From Rutidosis leptorrhynchoides (taxonomy: Eukaryota; Streptophyta; Magnoliopsida; Asterales; Asteraceae): a DNA stretch of 64,000 bases. The DNA lies in contig NC_092335.1 of the NCBI RefSeq assembly GCF_046630445.1, positions 6,677,501 to 6,741,500 on the forward strand, read 5' to 3'. The notes beneath the pieces were generated by a model that was not told where the DNA came from, made no database searches, and saw only the letters and a program-made list of their open reading frames with translations. Shown piece after piece: positions 24,954-37,744 of this stretch. Positions within the stretch are counted from its first letter, which is position 1. Every line of letters begins with the position of its first letter. The translations under genes were made by a program, and so were the position numbers.

Positions 24954-25136
24954 ATGTCAGAACCAAATGTCTCCTCGAGTTCAATGTCGAATGATTGTCG
25001 TGTTACATCGTTTTTGATTTTCAATTTCCCGGAGTCGTGGTCTCGTGATGATTGTCGGAGAGTATTCGGGAATTATGGGACTCTAAATGACGTGTACTTT
25101 GCTCGGAAGAGATTGTCGAGCGGCCAACGCTTCGGG
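24954..25136 (+). pseudogene. 5' part of an RRM-domain ORF cut by element A
   Basis: An ATG at 24954 opens MSEPNVSSSS and then the start of an RNA-recognition motif: TSFLIFNFPESWSRDDCRRVF, then GTLNDVYFARKR and GQRFG. The expected RNP1 block (K/R-G-x-x-FGFVRF) is interrupted right after RFG, where element A begins at 25137. RRMs of this flavour (NFPES, DVYFARK) occur in plant proteins related to LINE ORF1 and in composite RRM plus reverse-transcriptase proteins, so it may be a LINE ORF1 or a host gene. The remainder should lie to the right of the window. Confidence 0.55.
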
Positions 25137-28100
25137 TGTAGTGACCCGAACTTTTCCATGTTTATATATATTAAATGAAATTGATATTTACATGATTAAG
25201 TGTTTCCAACAAGTTAAGCAATCAAACTTGTTAAGACTTGATTAATTTAAATAGGTTTCATATAGACAATTGACCACCCAAGTTGACCGGTGATTCACGA
25301 ACGTTAAAACTTGTAAAAACTATATGATGACATATATATGATTATATATATAGTTAACAAGATATTATGATAAGTAAGTATCTCATTAGGTATTTTAACA
25401 ATGAGTTATATACATAAAATTGAGTTTATTGAATTAAGAAACTCGAAATGATATATATAGCGATTATCGTTATAACAACGTCTTACTAATTATATATGAA
25501 TCATATTAAGATATTGTTACACTATGTTTAATCATGATAAATGATAAGTAAACATGTCATTATGTATATTAATAATGAACTACATATGAAAAAACAAGAC
25601 TACTAACTTAAGGATTTCGAAACGAAACATATATGTAACGATTATCGTTGTAACGACATTTAAATGTATATATATCATATTAAGATATATTAATATATCA
25701 TAATATCATGATAATTTAATAATTTAACATATCATTTGATATAATAAACAATGGGTTAACAACATTTAACAAGATTGTTAACCTAAAGGTTTCAAAACAA
25801 CACTTACATGTAACGACTAACGATGACTTAACGACTCAGTTAAAATGTATATACATGTAGTGTTTTAATATGTATTCATACACTTTTGAAAGACTTCAAG
25901 ACACTTATCAAAATACTTCTACTTAACAAAAATGCTTACAATTACATCCTCATTCAGTTTCATCAACAATTCTACTCGTATGCACCCGTATTCGTACTCG
26001 TACAATACACAGCTTTTAGATGTATGTACTATTGGTATATACACTCCAATGATCAGCTCTTAGTAGCCCATGTGAGTCACCTAACACATGTGGGAACCAT
26101 CATTTGGCAACTAGCATGAAATATCTCATAAAATTACAAAAATATTAGTAATCATTCATGACTTATTTACATGTAAACAAAATTACACATTCTTTATATC
26201 TAATCCATATACCAACGACCAAAAACACCTACAAACACTTTCATTCTTCAATTTTCTTCATCTAATTGATCTCTCTCAAGTTCTATCTTCAAGTTCTAAG
26301 TGTTCTTCATAAATTCTATAAGTTCCAGTTTCATAAAATCAAGAATACTTTCAAGTTTGCTAGCTTACTTCCAATCTTGTAAAGTGATCATCCAACCTCA
26401 AGAAATCATTCTTATTTACAGTAAGATATCTTTCTAATACAAGGTAATACTAATATTCAAACTTTGATTCAATTTCTATAACTATAACAATCCTATTTCG
26501 AGTGAAAATCTTACTTGAACTTGTTTTCGTGTCATGATTCTGCTTCAAGAACTTTCAAACCATCCAAGGATTCTTTGAAGCTAGATCTATTTTTCTCATT
26601 TCCAGTAGGTTTATCCACAAAACCTGAGGTAGTAATGATATTCATAACATCATTCGATTCATATATATAAAACTACCTTATTCGAAGGTTTAAACTTGAA
26701 ATCACTAGAACATAGTTTAGTTAATTCTAAACTTGTTCGCAAACAAAAGTTAATCCTTCTAACTTGAATTTTAAAATCAACTAAACACATGTTCTATATC
26801 TATATAATATGCTAACTTAATGATTTAAAACCTAGAAACACGAAAAACACCGTAAAATCGGATTTACGCCGTCGTAGTAACACCGCGGGCTGTTTTGGGT
26901 TTGATAATTAAAAACTATGATAAACTTTGATTTAATAGTTGTTCTTCTGGGAAAATAATTTTTCTTATGAACATGAAACTATATCCAAAAATCATGGTTA
27001 AACTCAAAGTGGAAGTATGTTTTTCAAAATGGTCATCAAGACGTCGTTCTTTAGACTTAAATGACTACCTCTTACAAAAATGACTTGTAACTTATATTTC
27101 CGACTATAAATCTATATTTTTTCTGTTTAGATTCATAAAATAGAGTTCAATATGAAACCATATCAATTTGATTCACTCAAAACGGATTTAAAACGAAGAA
27201 GTTATGGGTAAAACAAGATTGGATAATTTTTCTTGTTGTAGCTACGTGAAAATTGTTAACAAATCTATATTAATCATATCCTAGCTAACTTATATTGTAT
27301 TATACATGTATTCTAATATATTATGTAATCTTGGGATACCATAGACACGTATGCAAATGTTTTGGCATATCATATCGACCCATGTATATATATTATTTGG
27401 AACAACCATAGACACTCTATATGCAGTAATGTTGGAGTTAGCTATACAGGGTTGAGGTTGATTCCAAAAATATATATACTTTGAGTTGTGATCTAGCCTG
27501 AGACGTGTATACACTAGGTCGTGGATTGATTCAAGATAATATATATCAATTTTTTTTCTGTACATCTAACTTTGGACAACTAGTTGTAGATTACTAACGA
27601 AGACAGCTGACTTAATAAACTTAAAACATCAAAATGTATTAAAAGTGTTGTAAATATATTTTGAACATACTTTGATATATATGTACATATTTGTTATAGG
27701 TTCGTGAATCGACCAGTGGCCAAGTCTTACTTCCCGACGAAGTAAAAATCTGTGAAAGTGAGTTATAGTCCCACTTTTAAAATCTAATATTTTGGGATGA
27801 GAATACATGCTGTTTTATTAATGTTTTACGAAATAGACACAAGTAATTGAAACTACATTATATGGGTGAATGATCGAAGCCGAATATGCCCCTTTTGCTT
27901 GGTAGCCTAAGAATTAGAAAACCGATCTACTAATTGACGCGAATCCTAAAGATAGATCTATTGGGCCTAACGAACCCCATCCAAAGTACCGGATGCTTTA
28001 GTACTTCGAATTCGTATTTATCATGTCCGAAGGATTTTCCGGAATGATAGGGGATATTCTTATATGCATCTTGTTAATGTCGGTTACCAGGTGTTCACCA

Positions 28101-28586
28101 TATGAATGAATTTTATCTCTATGTATGGGATGTATATTGAAATATGAAATCTTGTGGTCTATTATTATGATTTGATAATATATAGGTTAAACCTATAACT
28201 CACCAACATTTTTGTTGATGTTTTAAGCATGTTTATTCTCAGGTGATTATTAAGAGCTTCCGCTGTTGCATACTAAAATAAGGACAAGATTTGAAGTCCA
28301 TGCTTGTATGATATTATGTAAAAACTGCATTCAAGAAACTTATTTTTGATGTAATATATTCTTATTGTAAACCATTATGTAATGGTCGTGTGTAAACGGT
28401 ATATTTTAGATTATCATTATTTGATAATCTACGTAATGCTTTTTAAACCTTTATCGATAAAATAAAGGTTATGGTTATTTTAAAAATGAATGCAGTCTTT
28501 GAAAAACGTCTCATATAGAGGTCAAAACCTCGCGACGAAATCAATTAATATGGAACGTTTATAATCAATATGAACGGGACATTTCA
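25137..28586 (+). repeat. Element A 5' LTR
   Basis: It starts TGTAGTGACCCG and ends GGGACATTTCA. The length is 3,450 bp, long even for this branch. It repeats at 35223-37198 plus 62777-64000. Its last 700 bases resemble the minus-strand LTRs in the left third of the window. Confidence 0.93.
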
Positions 28587-28588
28587 GT

Positions 28589-28600
28589 TGGTATCCGAGC
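28589..28600 (+). promoter_or_regulatory. Element A primer-binding site
   Basis: TGGTATCCGAGC, two bases after the LTR end, matches 11 of 12 bases of the initiator tRNA-Met primer site (TGGTATCAGAGC). Confidence 0.8.
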
Positions 28601-28803
28601 GTTGGTCTTAGAGAACCAGAAAATTGCATTAGTGTGTCTTACCGAGTTTGTTATGATGCATTAGTGAGTCTGGACTTCGACCGTGTTTTTCTTCAAAAAC
28701 GATTGCTTAACATTTTTTTGTTGTTGTTGGAAACTATATATTATTAACATGTAAATATTGTGTGATATATTAATCTCTTAACGTGTTTGATATTGTGTGA
28801 TAG

Positions 28804-29427
28804 ATGTCTACCTCTAGTACAAATCCCATTGATTCACCTAATAATAATGAAGAGTCGAATATATTTTGGGAAGATTCACAAATTCCCGAAGAGGAACCGG
28901 AAGAGGAAGAACCGGAAGAGAAGGAACCGGAAGAGGAGGAATCGAAAGAGGAGGAACCAGAAGAAGAAGAGGTTCCGGAGGAAGAAATATTGATACCTAT
29001 AGTAAATCGATTAAATAAAAGAAAATCCTCAACCAACGGACCAAAGTTAATAATGGTTAATGGTGTTTCCGCCGAGGAAGCAAAATATTGGGAAGATTAC
29101 CAATTTTCTGATGAATCGGATCCCGATGAGGATTTCGATGATGTTATAGAAATTACCTCGACCCAATTTAATAAAGCGAAAGAAAATAATAAGGGAAAAG
29201 GTATAAAAATAGAGAAACCCGATTCCAACCCCGATGAACTTTATATGTATCGGCAACATCTGTATTTCCTAAAATGTAACAATGACCCGGGAACCTCTAA
29301 ACCACCAGGTTTTTCTAAACCATTATGGAAAACGACGGCTTGTATTAGAGGAACACCATATATTCCTAGAAAATTAGGAAAACGAACCAAGTCCGAAGAA
29401 GAAGAAGAAACCAGTGATTCAAATTAG
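28804..29427 (+). CDS. Acidic Glu/Pro-repeat ORF in the leader of element A
   Basis: A 207-codon frame lies between the primer site and gag, where Tekay elements normally have untranslated leader. Residues 25-65 are a low-complexity tract of EPEEEE-type units encoded by a GGAAGAGGA(A/G) tandem. The rest is acidic (DESDPDEDFDD), then neutral to basic (WKTTACIRGTPYIPRKLGKR), and ends EEEEETSDSN. I see no known fold. It may be an accessory ORF of the family or part of a captured host gene. No function is assigned. Confidence 0.5.
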   Translation: MSTSSTNPIDSPNNNEESNIFWEDSQIPEEEPEEEEPEEKEPEEEESKEEEPEEEEVPEEEILIPIVNRLNKRKSSTNGPKLIMVNGVSAEEAKYWEDYQFSDESDPDEDFDDVIEITSTQFNKAKENNKGKGIKIEKPDSNPDELYMYRQHLYFLKCNNDPGTSKPPGFSKPLWKTTACIRGTPYIPRKLGKRTKSEEEEETSDSN

Positions 29428-29578
29428 AGGGTTGTAATCATGTTGTGTATTATATGTATTGTAGTGTGCTTGTACTTTTATGTTCTATGTAAAAAATTAC
29501 TTGTATTGTTTGTTAATTATCTTTTATGAATCTAATCCTTGTCTATTTTACAGTATAAAAACAAAATAGACGTTAAGG

Positions 29579-30257
29579 GTAGACAACCGAATATTTTAGA
29601 AGACCTACCAGAGGATATGATTGAGGAAATCTTGTCTAGAGTCAGTCAGAATTCATCAGCACATTTAGTTATGGCGAAATTAACTTGTTAAACATTTGAA
29701 AGACTTTCCAGAAATGCCTTAGTTTATAAAAGGCTTTCCTTTGATAGGTGGGTATATCACATTGGTGAGACCGTAAGTTACGCCGTGTTTTCTTTAAAGC
29801 ATTAAATGCGGGGAACCCAAATGCAATTTTACGCTACGGGTTAAGAACCTATTTTGACTCAACATATCCCAACATAGGATTTCGTGAATTAGAAAGAGCT
29901 TCTCACATGCAACATAAAGAAGCATGTTATGCTTACGGGTTAGTGATGTTCGCTTCTTACCAAAGTGAGAAAAAGAACATCGAATTGCAACTTTTAAATA
30001 AAACCTTCCCACAAGTGACGGATTCAGTAGTTGGGGTGAGAAACAAGGTTTTTAGATTATTATGGGGCTGTTGGACATTACGAAACCCTCGTCCTTTTGA
30101 CGACATTACAACATGCTGCCTAGCCAATGGTCATAACGGTTATTTTCCACAAGACCAAGGATGGGAAGTAGTCTTAGTAAAACCAGAATGCATGACTTGT
30201 TTCTGGACTTATGAATTACGTGTCTTTATTTTCTTTTCTGAACAACTTGCATATTAA
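29579..30257 (+). pseudogene. Captured F-box gene segment inside element A
   Basis: Translated stretches read LEDLPEDMIEEILSRVSQNS with SAHLVMAKLTC, an F-box of the At1g67623/At2g35280 type. A later stretch resembles the family's C-terminal part: HKEACYAYGLVMFAS with GLQLL-like repeats, FRLLWGCWTLRNPRPF, ITTCCLANGHNGYF, then PECMTCFWTYELRVF. F-box proteins are host SCF ubiquitin-ligase adaptors and not part of Ty3 elements, so this is host sequence carried by the element. The segment is broken. A splice-acceptor-like TTTTACAG lies at about 29546-29553, just before it. Family identity is from memory; the capture is inferred from its position between LTR and gag. Confidence 0.65.
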
Positions 30258-30580
30258 CTAGATTTATCTTCAAAACTGTCCTGCATCATAGTGTACTATA
30301 TTTCATGTTATATGTAATATAGCGAAGTTGTAAGTTTGAAGAATATTTGTATGTGATATATTATTATAATCAGTTTTTCATATGGAATTGTAGTAGTTGA
30401 ATTGTATATTAGCTACTAAGTATGAACTTAACGGGTAGGTAGTACCCGAATTTAAACTTATAAAACGCTAATATGAAGAAAAAGCTTTTATAAATGAGTT
30501 CATATTATGCTACGAAATACTATTGACTACTCTTAATATTCTGTATAATTAACTCGATTCAGTTGGCTATTTTGAAGGAA
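30258..30580 (+). other. Element A spacer before gag
   Basis: AT-rich. It contains TAACGGGTAGGTA near 30428, the same motif that precedes A's 3' LTR (about 35208) and that occurs in the minus-strand remnant near 3130. Confidence 0.6.
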
Positions 30581-31830
30581 ATGGCACCGACTACTCGACA
30601 CACCATGAATATGAGCGAAGAGGAATTTCGTACCTTTCTTGCTGCAAACATAGCCGCAGTACAGGCTGCGCTACATACCAACAATAACTCTGAATCTAGT
30701 AATGCAGCTAACGGAGCAAGAAATTGTGTAGGATGCTTAAACAAAGAATTCACTGCCTGCAAACCTTTGGAATTTGATGGAACCGAATGACCAATTGGAT
30801 TGAAACGGTGGACCGAGAAAGTCGAATCGGTGTTTGCCATAATTAAGTGTACTGAAGAGGACAAAGTTAAGTACGCTACGCATACCTTCACAGGTACTGC
30901 GTTAACGTGGTGGAACACCTATCTTGAACAGGTAGGACAAAATGCTGCTTACGCACTACCGTGGTCGGCATTCAAGCAATTGATGAACGAGCAGTACCGT
31001 CCTAAAAACGAAGTCAATAAACTCAAGGCAGAACTTAGAGAGTTACGAACACAAGGGTTCGACGTTACCACATATGAACGACGATTCACAGAGTTGTGCC
31101 TATTGTGTTCGGGAGCATTCGAAGATGAAGAAGAGAAGATCGACGCGTTTGTAAAAGGGTTACCGGTAAGGATTCAAGAAGATGTGAGTTCACACGAGAC
31201 CGCTTCTATACAGAAGGCAAGTCGAATGGCTCATAAACTCATAAATCAGATTGAGGGAAGAATTAAAGAGCAGGCGGCCGAAGAAGCCAACACGAAACAA
31301 CTCAAGAGGAAGTGGGAGGAAAACGGTGACAAGAGTCACCAGTACAACAACAACAACAATTACAACCACAATCGCAACAACTATCCCAACAACCGCAACA
31401 ACAATCGCAACAATAACCGCAATCCTAACAATAACTACAACAAACATCCCAACAATAACTACAACAACCGTTTCAACAACAATAACAATCCCAACAACAA
31501 CCTCAATAACAACAACGGCAACAAAAACTAAAAACAGCCATGTCATAGGTGTGAAGAAAATCATCAGGGGTTTTGCACGAAATTTTGCAACAGGTGTAAA
31601 AGAAATGGTCATAGCGCGACAAAGTGTGAGGTCTACGGACCAAAGTTTAACAGAACTAAAGGAACAAATAATGTCGGAACAAGTAATGCCGAAACGAATA
31701 GTGTCGGAGCAAGTAATACCAACGCTGTTTGTTATAAATGTGGAAAATCGGGCCACATTATTAGAAATTTCCCGAATCAGGGGAATACTAATGGGCAGGG
31801 CCGTGGAAGAGTTTTCAATATTAATGCGGC
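30581..31830 (+). pseudogene. Element A gag
   Basis: Recognised by the retrotransposon gag core (WWNTYLEQ, LMNEQYRPKNEVNKLKAELRELR, TYERRFTELCLL, FVKGLP) followed by a long Asn-rich linker encoded by AAC repeats (about 31340-31530) and zinc-knuckle sequence. Broken. Confidence 0.85.
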
Positions 31831-34800
31831 AGAAGCACAGGAAGACCCGGAGCTTGTTACGGGTACGTTTCTTATTGACGATAAATCTGCTTATGTTTTA
31901 TTTGATTCGGGTGCGGATAGAAGCTATATGAGTAGATAATTTTGTGCTAAATTAAGTTGTCCATTGACGCCTTTGAATAGTAAATTTTTACTCGAATTAG
32001 CAAAGTAAATTAATTTCAGCAGATAATATATGTCGGGAGAGAGAAATTAAACTGGGGGATGAAACGTTTAAAATTGATTTAATACCAGTCGAGTTAGGGA
32101 GTTTTGATGTAATAATTGGCATGGACTGGTTGAAAAAGGTGAGAGCAGAGGTAGTTTGTTACAAAAATGCGATTCGCATTATGCGTGAAAAAGAAAAACC
32201 TTTAATGGTGTACGGAGAAAAGAACAACGCAAAATTAAATCTTATTAGTAGTTTGAAGGCGCAAAAACTAATAAGAAAAGGTTGTTACATCATTCTAGCA
32301 CACATCGAGGAAGTTAAACCTGAAGAAAAGAACGTCAGTGATGTTCCCGTCGCAAAAGAATTTTTCGATGTATTTCCGAAAGAATTACCGGGATTACCCC
32401 CACATCGATCCGTTGAATTTCAAATAGACCTTGTACCAGGAGCTGCACCAATAGCTCGTGCTCCATACAGAATCGCACCCAGCGAAATGAAAGAATTACA
32501 AAGTCAGTTACAGGAACTTTTAGAGCGTGGTTTCATTCGACCAAGCACATCACTATGGGGAGCTCCTGTTTTGTTTGTCGAGAAGAAAGATGGTACATTC
32601 AGGTTGTGTATCGACTACCGAGAGTTGAACAAACTTACCATCAGGAACCGCTACCCACTACCGAGAATCGACGACTTATTTGATCAACTACAAGTCTCAT
32701 CTGTTTATTCGAAGATCGATTTACGTTCTGGATATCATCAAATGCGGGTGAAGGAGGATGATATTCCAAAGACTGCTTTTAGGACGCGTTACGGTCATTA
32801 CGAGTTTATGGTTATGCCATTTGGATTGACTAACACACCAGCTGTGTTCATGGACCTCATGAACCGAGTGTGTGGGCCATATTTTGACAAGTTTGTCATT
32901 GTTTTCATCGATGACATACTTATTTACTCGAAGAATGATCAAGAACACGAAGAACATTTGAGAAAAGTGCTAGAGTTGCTGAGAAAAGAAAAACTGTACG
33001 CTAAGTTTTCAAAGTGTGCATTTTGGTTAGAAGAAGTTTAATTCCTCGGTCACATAGTGAACAAAGAAGGTATTCAGGTGGATCCAGCAAAGATTGAAAC
33101 TGTTGAAAAGTGGGAAACCCCGAAAACTCCGAAACACATACGCTAGTTTTTAGGACTAGCTGGTTACTACAGAAGGTTCATCCAAGACTTTTCCATAATA
33201 GCAAAACCCTTGACTGCATTAACGCATAAAGGGAAGAAATTTGAATGGAAAGATGAACAAGAGAAAGCGTTTCAATTGTTAAAGAAAAAGTTAACTACGA
33301 CACCTATATTGTCATTACCTGAAGGAAATGATGATTTTGTGATATATTGTGACGCCTCAAAGCAAGGTCTCGGTTGTGTATTAATGCAACAAACGAAAGT
33401 AATTGCTTATGCGTCTAGACAATTGAAGATTCACGAACAGAATTATACGACGCATGATTTGGAATTAGGCGCGGTTGTTTTTGCATTAAAGACTTGAAGG
33501 CACTACTTATATTGGGTCAAAAGTATTATATATACCGACCACAAAAGTCTTTAACACATATTTAATCAGAAACAACTAAACATGAGGCAGCGCAGATGGA
33601 TTGAATTGTTGAATGATTACGACTTTGAGATTCGTTATCACCCGGGGAAGGCAAATGTGGTAGCTGACGCCTTGAGCAGAAAGGACAGAGAACCCATTCG
33701 AGTAAAAGCTATGAATATAATGATTCACACTAACCTTACTACTCAAATAAAGGAGGCGCAACAAGGAGTTTTAAAAGAGGGAAATTTAAAGGATGAAATA
33801 CCCAAAGGATCGGAGAAGCATCTTAATATTCGGGAAGACGGAACCCGGTATAGGGCTGAAAGAATTTGGGTTCCAAAATTTGGAGATATGAGAGAAATGG
33901 TACTTAGAGAAGCTCATAAAACCAGATACTCAATACATCCTGGACGGGGAAGATGTACAAGGATCTCAAGAAATATTTTTGGTGGCCAGGTATGAAAGCC
34001 GATGTTGCTAAATACGTAGGGGAATGTTTGACGTGTTCTAAGGTCAAAGCGGAGCATCAGAAACCATCAGGTCTACTTCAACAACCCGAAATCCCGGAAT
34101 GGAAATGGGAAAACATTACCATGGATTTCATCACTAAATTGCCAAGGACTGCAAGTGGTTTTGATACTATTTGGGTAATAGTTGATCGTCTCACCAAATC
34201 AGCACACTTTCTGCCAATAAGAGAAGATGACAAGATGGAGAAGTTAGCACGACTGTATTTGAAGGAAGTCATCTCCAGACATGGAATACCAATCTCTATT
34301 ATCTCTGATAGGGATGGCAGATTTATTTCAAGATTCTGGCAGACATTACAGCAAGCATTAGGAACTCGTCTAGACATGAGTACTGCCTATCATCCACAAA
34401 CTGATGGGCAGAGCGAAAGGACGATACAAACCTTGAAGACATGCTAAGAGCATGTGTTATTGATTTCAGAAACAGTTGGGATCGACATCTACCGTTAGCA
34501 GAATTTTCCTACAACAACAGCTACCATTCAAGCATTGAGATGGCGCCGTTTGAAGCACTTTATGGTAGAAAGTGTAGGTCTCTGATTTTTTGGAGTGAAG
34601 TGGGGGATAGACAGATTACGGGTCCAAAGATAATACAAGAAACTACCGAGAAGATCATCCAAATTCAACAACGGTTGAAAACCGCCCAAAGTCGACAAAA
34701 GAGTTACGCCGACATTAAAAGAAAAGATATGGAATTTGAAATTGGAGAGATGGTCATGCTTAAGGTTGCACCTTGAAAAGGCGTTGTTCGATTTGGTAAA

Positions 34801-35190
34801 TGAGGGAAATTAAATCCAAGGTATATAGGACCATTCAAGATTATTGATCGTGTCGGACCAGTAGCTTACCGACTTGAGTTACCTCAACAACTCGCGGCTG
34901 TACATAACACTTTCCACGTCTCGAATTTGAAGAAATGTTTTGCTAAAGAAGATCTCACTATTTCATTAGACGAAATCCAAATCAACGAAAAACTTCAATT
35001 CATCGAAGAACCCGTCGAAATAATGGATCGTGAGGTTAAAAGACTTAAACAAAACAAGATACCAATTGTTAAGGTTCGATGGAATACTTGTAGAGGACCC
35101 GAGTTCACCTGGGAACGAGAAGATCAGATGAAAAATAAATACCCGCACTTATTTCCAGAAGATACGTCAACACCTCCAACTGCTTAAAAT
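31831..35190 (+). pseudogene. Element A pol: PR, RT, RNase H, integrase, chromodomain-like tail
   Basis: Order and landmarks: protease (LFDSGAD) near 31900; RT about 32350-33150 ([20 protein letters not shown], and FIDDILIYS at the catalytic site); RNase H about 33250-33700 ([11 protein letters not shown], then [15 protein letters not shown]); integrase about 33930-34780 ([42 protein letters not shown]); tail about 34900-35190 (chromodomain-like EFTWERED). The protein set is complete in kind but interrupted several times. Confidence 0.88.
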
Positions 35191-35222
35191 TTCGGGACGA
35201 AATTTATTTAACGGGTAGGTAC
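35191..35222 (+). promoter_or_regulatory. Element A polypurine-tract region
   Basis: TTCGGGACGAAATTTATT then AACGGGTAGGTAC abuts the 3' LTR at 35223, in the position of the plus-strand primer. Confidence 0.55.
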
Positions 35223-37198
35223 TGTAGTGACCCGAAATTTTCCATGTTTATATATATTAAATGAAATTGATATTTACATGATTATGTGTTTCCAACATGT
35301 TAAGCAATCAAACTTGTTAAGACTTTATTAATTTAAATAGGTTTCATATAGACAATTGACCACCCAAGTTGACCGGTGATTCACGAACGTTAAAACTTGT
35401 AAAAATTATATGATGACATATATATAATTATATATATAGTTAACATGATATTATGATAATTAAGTATCTCATTAGGTATTTTAACAATGAGTTATATAAA
35501 TAAAATTGAGTTTATTGAATTAAGAAACTCGAAACGATATATATAGCGATTATCGTTATAACAACGTCTTACTAATTATATATGAATCATATTAAGATAT
35601 TGTTACACTATGTTTAATCATGATAAATGATAAGTAAACATGTCATTATGTATATTAACAATGAACTACATATGTAAAAACAAGACTACTAACTTAAGGA
35701 TTTCGAAACGAAACATATATGTAACGATTATCGTTATAACGACATTTAAATGTATATATATCATATTAAGATATATTAATATATCATAATATCATGATAA
35801 TGTAATAATTTAACATCTCATTTGATATAATAAACAATGGGTTAACAACATTTAACTAGATTGTTAACCTAAAGGTTTCAAACAACACTTACATGTAACG
35901 ACTAACGATGACTTAACGACTCAGTTAAAATGTATATACATGTAGTGTTTTAATATGTATTCATACACTTTTGAAAGACTTCAAGACACTTATCAAAATA
36001 CTTCTACTTAACAAAAATGCTTACAATTGCATCATCGTTCAGTTTCATCAACAATTCTACTCGTATGCACCCGTATTCGTACTCGTACAATACACAGCTT
36101 TTAGATGTATGTACTATTAGTATATACACTCCAATGATCAGCTCTTAGCAGCCCATGTGAGTTACCTAACACATGTGGGAACCATCATTTGGCAACTAGC
36201 ATGAAATATCTCATAAAATTACAAAAATATTAGTAATCATTCATGACTTATTTACATGTAAACAAAATTACACATCCTTTATATTTAATCCATATACCAA
36301 CGACCAAAAACACCTACAAACACTTTCATTCTTCAATTTTCTTCATCTAATTGATCTCTCTCAAGTTCTATCTTCAAGTTCTAAGTGTTCTTCATAAATT
36401 CTATAAGTTCTAGTTTCATAAAATCAAGAATACTTCCAAGTTTGCTAGCTTACTTCCAATCTTGTAAAGTGATCATCCAACCTCAAGAAATCTTTTCTTA
36501 ATTATAGTAAGATATCTTTCTAATACAAGGTAATACTCATATTCAAACTTTGATTCAATTTCTATAACTATAACAATTTTATTTCGAGTGGAAATCTTAC
36601 TTGAACTTGTTTTCGTGTCATGATTCTGCTTCAAGAACTTTCAAACCATCCAAGGATCCTTTGAAGCTAGATCTATTTTTCTCATTTTCAGTAGGTTTAT
36701 CCACAAAACCTGAGGTAGTAATGATGTTCATAACATCATACGATTCATATATATATAACTACCTTATTCGAAGGTTTAAACTTGAAATCACTAGAACATA
36801 GTTTAGTTAATTCTAAACTTGTTAGCAAACAAAAGTTAATCCTTATAACTTGACTTTTAAAATCAATTAAACACATGTTATATATCCATATGATATGCTA
36901 ACTTAATGATTTAAAACCTGGAAACACGAAAAACACCGTAAAACCGGATTTACGCCGTCGTAGTAACACCGCGGGCTGTTTTGGGTTTGATAATTAAAAA
37001 CTATAATAAACTTTGATTTAAAAGTTGTTCTTATGGGAAAATAATTTTTCTTATGAACATGAAACTATATTCGAAAATCATGGTTAAACTCAAAGTGGAA
37101 GTATGTTTTTCAAAATGGTCATCAAGACGTCGTTCTTTCGACTGAAATGACTACCTCTTACAAAAATAACTTGTAACTTATATTTTCGACTATAAACC
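35223..37198 (+). repeat. Element A 3' LTR, left part
   Basis: Matches 25137 to about 27110 with roughly 2-3% differences by eye. It is interrupted by element B; AAACC at 37194-37198 is repeated at 62777-62781. Confidence 0.93.
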
Positions 37199-37665
37199 TG
37201 ATAATGCTAAAAACGAACATATATTTCATAGCATTATTCCTCAAGAAAGACAAGCTTTTAGTTGCAATTGTTCTATTTACAAGTGATATTCGTTTAAATA
37301 ATAAAAGGTGAAGACAAAAGACAGATTCGACGAATTGAAGACGCAAACGACCAAAAAGCTCAAAAGTACAAAATACAATCCAAGAGGTTCCAATTATTGA
37401 TAAGAAACGTCTCGAATTTACAAGAGTACAAGATTCAAAACGCAAAGTACAAGATATTAAATTGTACGCAAGGACGTTCGAAAATCCGGAACCGGGACCA
37501 GAGTCAACTCTCAATGCTCGACGCAATGGACTAAAAATTACAAGTCAACTATGCACATAAATATAATATAATATTTAAATAATTCTTATAATTATTTAAT
37601 ATATTATATTATTTATAAAACCGTCGGCAGAAGAAAACAACCAAATATGAGCCTCCCCAGCTGGC

Positions 37666-37711
37666 CATGCGATCGCATGGCCTGGAAGGCATAAATCCAT
37701 GCGATCGCATG
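37666..37711. promoter_or_regulatory. Paired 14-bp palindromes in U3 of element B (5' LTR)
   Basis: CATGCGATCGCATG at 37666-37679 and 37698-37711, 32 bp start to start, ending 24 bp before the TATA box. Same arrangement at 61251 and 61283 in the 3' LTR. Confidence 0.95.
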
Positions 37712-37735
37712 AGCCCCAGTTCCAGCCCACATGCC

Positions 37736-37744
37736 TATAAAAAT
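37736..37744 (+). promoter_or_regulatory. Element B LTR TATA box
   Basis: TATAAAAAT, followed by a CA/CT-rich leader (CACCACAAATCCATC, TTTCTCTTTTCTCC). Transcription would be expected to start about 30 bases downstream. Repeated at 61321-61329. Confidence 0.7.
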
